Of a DNA stretch of 9,019 nt, positions 1-5,800 are shown one piece after another (positions within the stretch are counted from its first letter, which is position 1; every line of letters begins with the position of its first letter). The position numbers and the translations under genes were made by a program. Origin of the DNA: Cyanobium sp. (GTDB lineage Bacteria; Cyanobacteriota; Cyanobacteriia; PCC-6307; Cyanobiaceae); the NCBI GenBank assembly GCA_014191535.1, contig BJHC01000041.1, positions 1 through 9,019 on the forward strand, given 5' to 3'. The notes under the pieces were generated by a model that saw only the letters and a list, made by a program, of their open reading frames with translations, did no database searches and was not told where the DNA came from.

Positions 1-1011
1 CGCGGCCAGGGCAGACGCGGCGGCCAGCAGCCAAGGGCCACTGAACATCAGCGCCACCACCGCAGCGGCCCCCAGGGCCTTGGCCACATTCCCGTCGAGC
101 CCCAGCAGCCAGTTTTTGGTCCACCCTTCCCAAAGGGAGGCGAAGTTGGCGTACATCCGCAACTCCAGGGCGTCGAGGCCCAGCAGATAGCGCAGGCGGT
201 AGCCGCCCCCCTTGATGCGGCGCGCCAGGGCCAGATCCTCCACCACCTCCGCCGCCAGGGCGCGATGGCCGCCGATGGCGTCGTACGCCTGGCGGCGGAA
301 CAACATGAAGGGCCCGGCGGCGAAGGCCACGGCACTGGCCGGATCGTTGGCGGCCTCGATCGGAAAGCCCAGCCCCAGCAGGCTGGCCATGATCGGCTGC
401 ACCATCCACTCCGCCAGACAGCCGCAACTCAACCGCGGCGCCAGGCTGAACAGATCGGCCTGCTCCCGGCAGGCCTGGGCCAGGGCCCGCCGCAGCGTGG
501 CCGGCTGCAGGCGCACATCGGCATCCACAAACAGCACCCAGGGGCTCTGCACCTGCTCCATGGCCTGGCTGCAGGCCCAGTTCTTGCCCACCCAGCGCTC
601 GCCGCTGGGCCGCGGCCCCGCATCCAACAACGCAAACCCCGCGGTGGTGCCTGGGCAGGCATCGGCCGTGGCCTGGGCCAGGGCCGCAGTGGCGTCGGTG
701 GAGCGGTCATCCACCACCAGCACGCGCCAGTTGCTGCAGGGGGTCTCGCTGCGCAGCAGGCTGGTGAGACAGGGCCCGATGTTGGCGGCTTCGTTGTAGG
801 CGGGCACCACCACCGTGAGGCTGGTCTGGGGCAAGGCCGCGGACGCGGGCCCGTCCTCCTGCAACCGTGGGGCCCGCGCGAACACCCGTGCCAGCGCCAC
901 GATCAGGATCGTCAACCCCAGCGCCGCCGCCGCGGCCAACAGCAGGGCCCCCCATGGCAGCAGCGGGATGGCAGTGGCCAGGGGCCGGGCTTCACAACAC
1001 CCCACCAGCAT
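1..1011 (-). CDS. Glycosyltransferase family 2, membrane-anchored, 3' end cut by window edge
   Basis: The protein should transfer a sugar from an activated donor at the cytoplasmic membrane face; the acceptor cannot be read from sequence. The 337 visible codons start with ATG at 1011 and stay open to the window edge, so the C-terminus is missing. A hydrophobic segment at about residues 13-43 would anchor the N-terminus. The GT-A core then appears in order: VVVPAYNEA (67-75), VVDDRSTDA (99-107), WVGKNWA (140-146), the metal-binding FVDADV (161-166, DxD-like), a GGH motif (247-249) and the acidic EVVEDLALARRIK (255-267). A WEGWTKNW segment (294-301) precedes another hydrophobic stretch that runs off the edge. 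This layout resembles the hopene-associated HpnB-like and carotenoid CruC-like GT2 enzymes, but assignment to either is inference. It is divergent from the CAAD gene with a 50-bp gap. Nearby GTG codons are less likely starts. Confidence 0.88.
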   Translation of the reverse strand, partial: MLVGCCEARPLATAIPLLPWGALLLAAAAALGLTILIVALARVFARAPRLQEDGPASAALPQTSLTVVVPAYNEAANIGPCLTSLLRSETPCSNWRVLVVDDRSTDATAALAQATADACPGTTAGFALLDAGPRPSGERWVGKNWACSQAMEQVQSPWVLFVDADVRLQPATLRRALAQACREQADLFSLAPRLSCGCLAEWMVQPIMASLLGLGFPIEAANDPASAVAFAAGPFMLFRRQAYDAIGGHRALAAEVVEDLALARRIKGGGYRLRYLLGLDALELRMYANFASLWEGWTKNWLLGLDGNVAKALGAAAVVALMFSGPWLLAAASALAA

Positions 1012-1061
1012 CGCTGAGCCCCGTTGAACGGCCTCCCTGGACAGGGACGGGACAATGGGAC

Positions 1062-1562
1062 ATGGCATGGCTGGCGCCGGTGAATCCCGCAGACGCAAAT
1101 CCCGCTGAGTTGCAGCCGGAGCCGAGCCAACCCGCTGCCGCACCTGCTGCCGAGCCACCGGTTGAGCCGAAGCTGGCGCCGCTGCCCTTGAACCTCAGCG
1201 AAGAGGCACCCGGCAACCTTCAGGCCCCCTCCGCCACCCCTCCAGGCGGCGGCGCCAGCGGATTTCAACCGGGTGGTATCCGCGAACTGCTCCAGCAACT
1301 GGGGGTGTTCCAGTCGGCGTCGGTCGAGCAACTGCTGCCGGCCCTGCAGATCCTGGGTCTGGCGGTGGTGGCGGGGGTGGGGCTCAAGCTCACCGGTGCG
1401 GTGCTGGGGGCGATCAATGAACTGCCCCTGCTCGGCCAACTGCTGCAACTGGTGGGATTGGTCGCCGCCCTGCAATTTCTGGCCCGCAATGCCCTGCACC
1501 AACAGAAACGGGCGGCCCTGCTGGCGCGGATCGAACAGATCAAGACCAACCTGTTGGGCTGA
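1062..1562 (+). CDS. CAAD-domain / CURT1-like thylakoid membrane protein
   Basis: 166 aa. The first ~70 residues are a Pro/Ala/Glu-rich, low-complexity and probably disordered tail. Residues ~72-90 form an amphipathic segment (GGIRELLQQLGVFQSASVEQ). Two hydrophobic helices follow at about 92-116 and 122-142, with a short NELPLLGQ turn, and a basic amphipathic C-terminal helix ends in KTNLLG. This is the architecture of the CAAD domain (cyanobacterial aminoacyl-tRNA synthetase appended domain), which is homologous to plant CURT1. The Synechocystis protein CurT bends thylakoid membranes and is needed for normal thylakoid layout; that role is carried over here by family. No synthetase domain is attached, so this is the stand-alone form. 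Of three ATGs within 15 bases, only the one at 1062 is in frame. It heads a co-directional run that continues with Hli. Confidence 0.85.
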   Translation: MAWLAPVNPADANPAELQPEPSQPAAAPAAEPPVEPKLAPLPLNLSEEAPGNLQAPSATPPGGGASGFQPGGIRELLQQLGVFQSASVEQLLPALQILGLAVVAGVGLKLTGAVLGAINELPLLGQLLQLVGLVAALQFLARNALHQQKRAALLARIEQIKTNLLG

Positions 1563-1599
1563 AGGGCGCATAGGCTCCAGCGCACGTGCCTCCAGACCC

Positions 1600-1815
1600 T
1601 TGAGCGAGCCTTCCTTCCAGTACGAACCGGTGGAGCGCTTCGGCGAAGGCCTCACCACACGCCGCCCCTGGAACACCGCTGCCCTGCGCGGTGTGGAACA
1701 ACTCAACGGCCGCGTGGCCATGCTCGGCTTCGCCGCCGCCCTGGTGGGGGAGCTGATCAGTGGCCACGGCCCCGCTGGCCAAGTGCTGGCGCTGGTGCGT
1801 TGGTACCTCAGCTGA
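1600..1815 (+). CDS. High-light-inducible protein (Hli/SCP, single-helix LHC-like)
   Basis: 71 aa with TTG as start. The diagnostic single-helix motif is EQLNGRVAMLGF at residues 33-44, where Glu33, Asn36 and Arg38 occupy the chlorophyll-ligating and helix-pairing positions of the LHC superfamily ExxNGRxAM signature. The hydrophobic helix continues to about residue 53. Hli proteins sit in the thylakoid, bind chlorophyll and carotenoid, and protect photosystem II assembly intermediates under light stress. The N-terminal ~30 residues (SEPSFQYEPVERFGEG) are soluble, as in the longer Hli forms. No ATG is available in this frame after the CAAD stop. TTG at 1600 gives a normal-length protein, and GTG at 1630 is the alternative. 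The gap to the CAAD stop is 37 bp and to the next start 10 bp, so co-transcription is likely. Confidence 0.85.
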   Translation: MSEPSFQYEPVERFGEGLTTRRPWNTAALRGVEQLNGRVAMLGFAAALVGELISGHGPAGQVLALVRWYLS

Positions 1816-1825
1816 GCCATCCCCC

Positions 1826-2080
1826 ATGACACGCCTCCTCGCACCCCTCACAGCCCTCAGCCTCGGCCTCGCTGCCGCCGCGGCCCCAGCCCCCGCCCAG
1901 GCGATCGACCTCACGCAGGCCTGTGCCCGCTTCGCCAGCAAGCTCAACGACGCGGTGCAATCCGGCGACAGCGCCAAGGCCCAGAAGGTGTACCAGGTGG
2001 GAAGCCAGCGGATCGCCAGCCGCTTCAACGGCGCCACCTGCCCGAACGTGCAGGCACCGGCGGCGACACCCTCCAACTGA
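1826..2080 (+). CDS. Small secreted protein of unknown function
   Basis: 84 aa, family not recognised. Residues 1-26 are a textbook Sec signal peptide: basic MTR start, Leu/Ala-rich core and an APAQA cleavage site before IDLTQ. The mature part is only ~58 residues. It is probably helical (ACARFASKLNDAVQ, then SAKAQKVYQVGSQRIASRF), with two cysteines at 33 and 72 that could form one disulfide in the periplasm or thylakoid lumen. It ends in a short Pro/Ala-rich tail. It begins 10 bp after the Hli stop and ends 16 bp before the phosphoribosyltransferase, so it is probably an operon member. The ATG start is fixed by the signal peptide. Confidence 0.75.
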   Translation: MTRLLAPLTALSLGLAAAAAPAPAQAIDLTQACARFASKLNDAVQSGDSAKAQKVYQVGSQRIASRFNGATCPNVQAPAATPSN

Positions 2081-2096
2081 CCTGAACGGCCCGTCG

Positions 2097-2486
2097 ATGC
2101 GCACCCTCAGCTGGCAGGAGTTCGATCGGGCGGTGGAGCAACTGGCGCACCGAGCCCGCCAGATGCCTGGGTTAACCGGGATCTACGGCGTGCCCCGGGG
2201 CGGGCTGGTGTTGGCGGTGGCCCTCAGCCATCACCTGGAGCTGCCGTTGCTGGAGCAGCCAGGGCCCGGCTGCCTGGTGGTGGATGACGTCTACGAAACC
2301 GGGCAGACGTTGGCGCCCTATCGGCACCTGCCCGGTTGCCATGTGGCGGTGTGGGTGAGCAAGGCGGAGCCGGACTGGTGGCATGCCGCGGAGGTGACGG
2401 CCTCGGAGGAGTGGCTGCTGTTCCCCTGGGAAAACCGGGCCCTGGCGGCGGCCGATGAACAGCACTACCGGGAGTCACGGGCGTGA
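2097..2486 (+). CDS. Phosphoribosyltransferase (type I PRTase fold, xanthine/hypoxanthine PRTase-like)
   Basis: 129 aa. GVPRGGLVLA (31-40) is the N-terminal loop of type I PRTases. CLVVDDVYETGQTL (59-72) is the PRPP-binding signature, with the adjacent acidic pair DD and the TGxT phosphate loop. WLLFPWE (106-112) matches the late FPWE-type motif of xanthine/guanine and hypoxanthine PRTase relatives. The expected reaction is exchange of PRPP pyrophosphate for a nucleobase, giving a nucleotide in the cytoplasm. The exact base is not readable. The protein is shorter than most characterised purine PRTases (about 150-180 aa), with a compact hood region. Its TGA overlaps the GTG start of the deoxyribosyltransferase gene by 4 bases, which implies translational coupling. 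Confidence 0.85.
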   Translation: MRTLSWQEFDRAVEQLAHRARQMPGLTGIYGVPRGGLVLAVALSHHLELPLLEQPGPGCLVVDDVYETGQTLAPYRHLPGCHVAVWVSKAEPDWWHAAEVTASEEWLLFPWENRALAAADEQHYRESRA

Positions 2487-2971
2487 CACGCCGCAGCCTC
2501 TACCTGGCCTCCCCCTACGGCTTCTCCGCCCATTGGCGGCAGCGGCTGCTGCCCGATTTCGTTGCCGCCCTGGAGGCCCTGGGCCTGGAGGTGTGGGAAC
2601 CGTTCAGCCGCAACGGCCAGGTGGATCTGGCCCAGCCGGGCTGGGCCTGGCGCGTGGCCCAGGCCGACCTCCAGGACGTGCGCGATGCCGATGCGCTGCT
2701 GGCGATCGTGAATGGCACGCCGCCCGATGAGGGGGTGATGCTGGAACTGGGGGCCGCCATTGCCCTGGGCAAGCCGGTGTTTCTGTTTCGCGACGACTTT
2801 CGCCGCTGCAGCGACTCGGAGGACTACCCGCTCAACCTGATGGTGTTCAGCGGTCTGCCGCAACAGGGTTGGCAGGACTGGCTCTATGGCTCCCTGGAGG
2901 AGCTCTCGGACCCCAACAAAGCGCTACTGCGTTGGCTGCACAGCAGCCATGCCCCAGGGGCAGCCCCCTGA
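2483..2971 (+). CDS. Nucleoside 2-deoxyribosyltransferase family protein
   Basis: 162 aa. The N-terminus RSLYLASPYGFS (4-15) matches the first strand and Tyr-containing loop of the family. DADALLAIVNG (68-78) is the second core strand. PDEGVMLELGAAIALGKPV (81-99) matches the catalytic block, where the Glu of ELG (Glu88 here) aligns with the nucleophile of Lactobacillus NDT. The C-terminal YPLNLMVFSGL is also typical. Family members cleave or transfer the 2-deoxyribosyl group between nucleobases; some relatives (DNPH1/Rcl type) simply hydrolyse 2'-deoxynucleoside 5'-monophosphates, and the sequence does not settle which applies. Start is GTG at 2483 inside the GTGA overlap with the upstream PRTase stop; no nearby ATG competes. 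The stop codon lies in the 5' arm of the hairpin at 2967-2991. Confidence 0.88.
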   Translation: MTRRSLYLASPYGFSAHWRQRLLPDFVAALEALGLEVWEPFSRNGQVDLAQPGWAWRVAQADLQDVRDADALLAIVNGTPPDEGVMLELGAAIALGKPVFLFRDDFRRCSDSEDYPLNLMVFSGLPQQGWQDWLYGSLEELSDPNKALLRWLHSSHAPGAAP

Positions 2972-2991
2972 GCCGCAAGCATCGGCTCAGG
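2967..2991. terminator. Hairpin shared by two convergent genes, both stop codons in its arms
   Basis: CCTGAGCCG (2967-2975) and CGGCTCAGG (2983-2991) form a perfect 9-bp stem with a 7-base loop. The plus-strand TGA (2969-2971) and the minus-strand TGA (2987-2989) sit at mirror positions in the two arms. There is no T-run on either side, so a classical intrinsic terminator is not proven. Position between convergent genes supports a bidirectional 3'-end structure. Confidence 0.6.
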
Positions 2992-3250
2992 CGTCGTCCC
3001 GCTCCTCGTCATCCCATTCCGCGGCCAGGGCTTCGAGGGCGTCGAAACGGCCCTGCTGCAGCAGCCAGGCACTTTGCTCCGCCAGCCAGCGGCGATGCTG
3101 CGGAGCCAAGGTGGCCGCGAACGATCGCTCCGTGGCGCGCTGGGAGGATTCCACCAGATCTGGCGCAAAGCCGGACCGTAGACACCGCTGGTGGCGTGAC
3201 AAGGCCCGCCTGCGGGGATCACAGGAAGTCTTCAGGGTTGGCTGAATCAC
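2987..3250 (-). CDS. Hypothetical protein, helical, acidic C-terminus
   Basis: Up to 87 aa, family not recognised. The second half looks like a genuine protein: FAPDLVESSQRATERSFAATLAPQ, then HRRWLAEQSAWLLQQG and RFDALEALAAEWDDEERDDA. These read as two or three amphipathic helices and a strongly acidic end. The start is unsure. GTG at 3250 gives the longest convincing form, while an in-frame TTG (17th codon) or GTG (33rd codon) would shorten it. The N-terminal part is Arg-rich and less protein-like, so a shorter form is possible. It converges on the deoxyribosyltransferase gene with 15 bp between stops. The opposite strand is also open here, but its translation is Arg/Ser/Cys-rich and looks like shadow. 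Confidence 0.55.
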   Translation of the reverse strand: MIQPTLKTSCDPRRRALSRHQRCLRSGFAPDLVESSQRATERSFAATLAPQHRRWLAEQSAWLLQQGRFDALEALAAEWDDEERDDA

Positions 3251-3263
3251 CCAGCTGAGTACA

Positions 3264-3371
3264 TCAACGGATAGCGCCCGCCCCTGCCTCCGCTTCGATG
3301 ACGCCGTGGGAGATGGGGCCCCCAGCGGCAGCCTGGCTGGGGGATTTCTTCCAGGCCTGCACCAGAGCCAT
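3264..3371 (-). CDS. Possible 35-aa ORF between two small minus-strand genes
   Basis: ATG at 3371 opens a 35-codon frame with GC-rich third positions like its neighbours (MALVQAWKKSPSQAAAGG, then PISHGVIEAEAGAGAIR). It fits neatly between the membrane microprotein (25-bp gap) and the 87-aa gene (13-bp gap). There is no recognisable domain and no good ribosome binding site. At this length and GC content it could be chance, or a leftover of a longer gene. Confidence 0.3.
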   Translation of the reverse strand: MALVQAWKKSPSQAAAGGPISHGVIEAEAGAGAIR

Positions 3372-3396
3372 CGTCCGAGCGGGCGCTCAGCGGCAG

Positions 3397-3504
3397 TCAG
3401 CCGTTGAGATCGTTGGGTCGGCGCAGCACAAACACCACCCCGGCGGTGAGCAACACCGTGACGGCCAGCATGGCGGCGATGGCGGTGCTGTAGTCGGTTT
3501 CCAT
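3397..3504 (-). CDS. Single-pass membrane microprotein (35 aa), possibly longer if a frameshift is repaired
   Basis: ATG at 3504 gives 35 aa: an acidic N-terminus (METDYSTA), one hydrophobic helix of about 20 residues (AIAAMLAVTVLLTAGVVFVL), then a positively charged RRPNDLNG tail. That charge pattern predicts the N-terminus outside and the C-terminus in the cytoplasm. The size recalls small photosynthetic-complex subunits, but I cannot match it to PsbX, PsbY, PsbM, PetL, PetM or similar, so no function is claimed. The frame stays open upstream to 3609 and reads like protein (GGGFGQNFTKRPAYGAGELR) but has no ATG, GTG or TTG there. An ATG at 3590 in another frame would join it if the G6 run at 3576-3581 had one more G. 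See the separate finding. Confidence 0.55.
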   Translation of the reverse strand: METDYSTAIAAMLAVTVLLTAGVVFVLRRPNDLNG

Positions 3505-3647
3505 CGCCCTGGTGCGCAGTTCCCCTGCACCGTAGGCCGGCCGCTTCGTGAAGTTCTGGCCGAATCCTCCGCCAGCCCCCCAAATGCCATCAGGCTGGCG
3601 GCATGGGTCTCAGCCACTGCCCCCTCTGCATCGCCCTGGCGGTGCTC

Positions 3648-3809
3648 TCAGTCGTGCGTGCCGCGGCGCACCTCAGCCTGCTGGGCCTGAGCCTGCTGCC
3701 GGGCCCGCAGGGCCGCCCGATCATCGGGGGTGGCCAACAAGGCCTCCAGGCGCTGCAGCTGCGCTTCCCGCTTGGCCCGTTCCGTCGCCAGTCTCCACAA
3801 CAACGACAT
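3648..3809 (-). CDS. Small helical protein, 53 aa, Ala/Gln/Arg-rich
   Basis: ATG at 3809 opens a 53-codon frame (MSLLWRLATERAKREAQLQR, then LEALLATPDDRAALRARQQA, then QAQQAEVRRGTHD). The heptad-like spacing of Leu with alternating charged residues predicts one or two amphipathic or coiled-coil helices broken at TPDD. There is no signal peptide or membrane helix, and the family is not recognised. Charge balance and third-position GC fit a real gene better than the overlapping frames, which are Arg/Pro/Cys-rich. It is the first of a ladder of small minus-strand ORFs. Confidence 0.5.
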   Translation of the reverse strand: MSLLWRLATERAKREAQLQRLEALLATPDDRAALRARQQAQAQQAEVRRGTHD

Positions 3810-3876
3810 CGGCCGATCGCGTGTTGAGCGGACGCTAAGGAGTAGGGCCTGCCCCGGCCACCGCCGCCACCATCCG

Positions 3877-3894
3877 GTGTGCAGAAGCGCACAC
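3877..3894. promoter_or_regulatory. Inverted repeat in a divergent intergenic region
   Basis: GTGTGC (3877-3882) and GCACAC (3889-3894) form a perfect 6-bp inverted repeat with a 6-base spacer. It lies between the divergent 53-aa gene (start 3809) and the 70-aa gene (start 3964). Its position would suit an operator, but inverted repeats of this size are frequent at this GC content. Confidence 0.25.
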
Positions 3895-3963
3895 GCCTTC
3901 AGCTCCGCTTGTGCAACGGCCTGCGCTGCTCACAATGCGACTGAAGCCTTTGCACCCCACGTC

Positions 3964-4176
3964 GTGGCTCCCCTCAGCGCAACGCATCGCCAGCGCAAGG
4001 CTTATTCGATCCGCTACCGCAATGAGCGCCATACGCTCGCGGAATGCTGCCTGTATGCGGCCAGCCATGAAGAGGCCCGCCACCTGGCGATGGAGCTATA
4101 CCCCCATCTGCGCCATCACCCCAACCAGATCGATCTGATCTGGTGCCACGAGCACAACTCAACCCAGCGCCCGTGA
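3964..4176 (+). CDS. Small conserved-type protein, 70 aa, unknown function
   Basis: GTG at 3964 gives 70 aa. After a short basic lead (MAPLSATHRQRK) comes AYSIRYRNERHTLAECCLYA, then SHEEARHLAMELYPHLRHHP and NQIDLIWCHEHNSTQRP. The pattern is two beta strands, a helix rich in Glu/Ala/Arg and a last strand, which suggests a tiny alpha/beta fold. There is a paired Cys (CC) in the second strand. The opening strand, a Cys-containing second strand, and a helix ending in MELYPH resemble the 71-aa product at 8656-8871. No ATG is available in this frame, and an ATG at 3935 belongs to a frame with poor composition. The 3' end overlaps the convergent 4159-4368 gene by 18 bp. Confidence 0.65.
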   Translation: MAPLSATHRQRKAYSIRYRNERHTLAECCLYAASHEEARHLAMELYPHLRHHPNQIDLIWCHEHNSTQRP

Positions 4177-4368
4177 GCTCTGCGGCTGGCTGAGCAGCTG
4201 GGGATGCACGATGTCCACAATCCTCCCCAGTTCATCGAGGATGTAGTGGCGTCGCCGGGTCTGGCGGGCGCGGGAGAGCGATAGACGAATCGCCGAGGGC
4301 AGGTCGTCGTGATCGCATTCGTTTCTGTAGCCGCCGTGCTCCAGCCGGCAGACAACCGAATAACGCAT
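4159..4368 (-). CDS. Small protein, 69 aa, unknown function
   Basis: ATG at 4368 gives 69 aa: MRYSVVCRLEHGGYRNECDH, then DDLPSAIRLSLSRARQTRRR, HYILDELGRIVDIVHPQLLS, and a short tail. The order is beta strand, acidic loop, Arg-rich helix, then the strand pair YILDELGRIVDIVHP. The family is not recognised. Cys7 and Cys18 with nearby His residues (H11, H20) might bind a metal, but this is speculative. The gene is divergent from the MFS transporter and its last 18 bases overlap the end of the 70-aa gene on the other strand. Confidence 0.65.
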   Translation of the reverse strand: MRYSVVCRLEHGGYRNECDHDDLPSAIRLSLSRARQTRRRHYILDELGRIVDIVHPQLLSQPQSSRALG

Positions 4369-4462
4369 GGGATCCCAACAACCGGTGCCACCTCAGAAGT
4401 AATGAAGAGCACCGAAGACCGGGCACGCCCTGGGAATTGATTTAAGAATTCGGCGCAACCCA

Positions 4463-4477
4463 CCCCCGTCCTGGGGG
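4463..4477 (+). promoter_or_regulatory. Short GC hairpin in the leader of the MFS gene
   Basis: CCCCC (4463-4467) and GGGGG (4473-4477) flank a 5-base loop, ending 17 bases before the ATG at 4495. An AT-rich patch (about 4437-4450, GAATTGATTTAAGAATT) just upstream is the best local candidate for promoter -10 elements in this divergent region. A role in translation control is inference only. Confidence 0.25.
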
Positions 4478-4494
4478 CCATCCAGCCTGCCGCC

Positions 4495-5784
4495 ATGCCG
4501 TCCCCGTCAGGCCCCAGCAGCCAAGCGATCGACATCCAGGGGCTGTGGAACAACCGGCCGTTCCGCAGCTTCTGGCTCGCCAACCTGATCTCCAACCTGG
4601 GCACCAGCGCCTTCGTGATGGCGATGACCTGGCTCACGGTGAAGACCTACGGAGCCCATGGCATCGCGCTGCTGGCCCTGGGCTATGGCCTGCCCCAGTG
4701 CCTGCTGCAGGTGTTTGGTGGCGCCATCACCGATCGCATCCCCCGGCGCCTGTTGTTCTTGCGAACGCAAACGGCTCTCCTGCTGGTGGCCTTGATGCTG
4801 CTGCTGGCCACCACCCAGGGCCTGGTGCCGCTGTGGCTGTTGGTGGCGGTGAATGCCTGCAACGGGGTGATCTCCGCCTTCGACACGCCGGCCCGCACGG
4901 CGCTGATCAGCGAAATGGTCGACCGTGAGGACCTGGTCACCGCCCAGCAGGTCTACAGCGTGGCCTCGAACGTCACCAATGTGTTCGGCCCGGCCCTGGG
5001 GGGGATCCTGCTGAGCCTTGGCAAGGGAGATCGCAGCCATGAGGACATGGCCTTCCTGTTCAACGTGCTGAGTTTCCTGCCGCTGCTGGCCTGCATTCCC
5101 TGGCTGCCGCGCACGCCGGCCCCCGCCCATCCCGGAACCCGGCCACCGCTCTGGCAATCGATTCGCGAAGGGCTGCACTACGTGCGCCATCAACGTCAAC
5201 TGCGGCAGTTGCTGCAACTGCTGGCGCTGGTGATGCTGCTGGGCCTTCCCTTCCAGACGCTGCTGCCGATCTTTGTGCACGACAACACCAACCTGCACAC
5301 CCACCACGCCACCTACGCCGCCTTGCTCTCCGCCGTGGGCCTGGGGGGTGTGGTGGGGTCGTTGCTGGGCATGGCCTCCGGCCAGGCCAGGCGCCTGGGG
5401 CTGGCCCTGGCGGCGGCCGCCCTGGGGTTGGGGCTGGCGATCCTGCTGCTGGCGGGCAGCCAAGTGATCCATTGGGCCTCCCTATCCGCGTTCCTGGCGG
5501 GGGCCTGCGGGGTGTTCAGCCTCAACCTCAACAACGCCCTGATGCAGGGGCTCACGCCGATGGAGCTGCAGGGCCGCGTGATCGCAATCGCCAACCTCGG
5601 CAAGGGTCTGCAGGCCTTCAGTGCCGCTGCCGCCAGCGAGGCGATTCATCTCCTCGGCCGGGCCATGGCGGGCAGCAACGCCTACCTGCTGGTGCAATCC
5701 AGCCTGGCCCTGGCTCTGCTGGTGGGGGTGGCGTTGCTCTGGCGACCGATGACCCGACTGGAACCTCGGGCGATCACGCCTTAA
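4495..5784 (+). CDS. Major facilitator superfamily exporter (EntS/MFS_3-like)
   Basis: 429 aa with about 12 predicted membrane helices in two halves, in the inner or plasma membrane. The entry helix follows NRPFRSFWLANLISNLG, a typical MFS_3 opening. The inter-helix 2-3 loop FGGAITDRIPRRLL (residues ~73-87) is the conserved GxxxDRxxRR motif of MFS antiporters. FDTPARTALISEMVDREDL (~127-145) is a hallmark of the EntS-like branch, and LQGRVIAIANLGKGLQ recurs in the second half as in this family. The central loop (~205-235) is hydrophilic. Relatives export small molecules such as siderophores or drugs by proton antiport; the substrate here is unknown, and no siderophore or secondary-metabolite gene is beside it. 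ATG at 4495 is the only good start. It converges on the DUF2808 gene with a 16-bp gap. Confidence 0.9.
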   Translation: MPSPSGPSSQAIDIQGLWNNRPFRSFWLANLISNLGTSAFVMAMTWLTVKTYGAHGIALLALGYGLPQCLLQVFGGAITDRIPRRLLFLRTQTALLLVALMLLLATTQGLVPLWLLVAVNACNGVISAFDTPARTALISEMVDREDLVTAQQVYSVASNVTNVFGPALGGILLSLGKGDRSHEDMAFLFNVLSFLPLLACIPWLPRTPAPAHPGTRPPLWQSIREGLHYVRHQRQLRQLLQLLALVMLLGLPFQTLLPIFVHDNTNLHTHHATYAALLSAVGLGGVVGSLLGMASGQARRLGLALAAAALGLGLAILLLAGSQVIHWASLSAFLAGACGVFSLNLNNALMQGLTPMELQGRVIAIANLGKGLQAFSAAAASEAIHLLGRAMAGSNAYLLVQSSLALALLVGVALLWRPMTRLEPRAITP

Positions 5785-5800
5785 GGCCCTGGAGCGCGGG

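Noticed and set aside
265..1017. 250-codon plus-strand frame opposite the glycosyltransferase
   Set aside because: The composition is Gly/Gln/His/Arg-rich with no domain, while the minus strand carries the full set of GT2 motifs.
912..1844. 310-codon open frame on the minus strand opposite CAAD and Hli
   Set aside because: It is antisense to two recognisable genes and its translation is Arg/Gln/Gly-rich without domain features. Long antisense frames are expected at this GC content.
4507..5472. 321-codon open frame on the minus strand opposite the MFS gene
   Set aside because: The translation is Gln/His/Arg/Gly-rich, the usual mirror of Leu/Ala-rich membrane-protein codons. The sense strand has clear MFS motifs.
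5778..5787. Self-complementary GCCTTAAGGC at the MFS stop codon
   Set aside because: It is a loopless 10-bp palindrome that cannot form a usable hairpin; no further pairing extends it.
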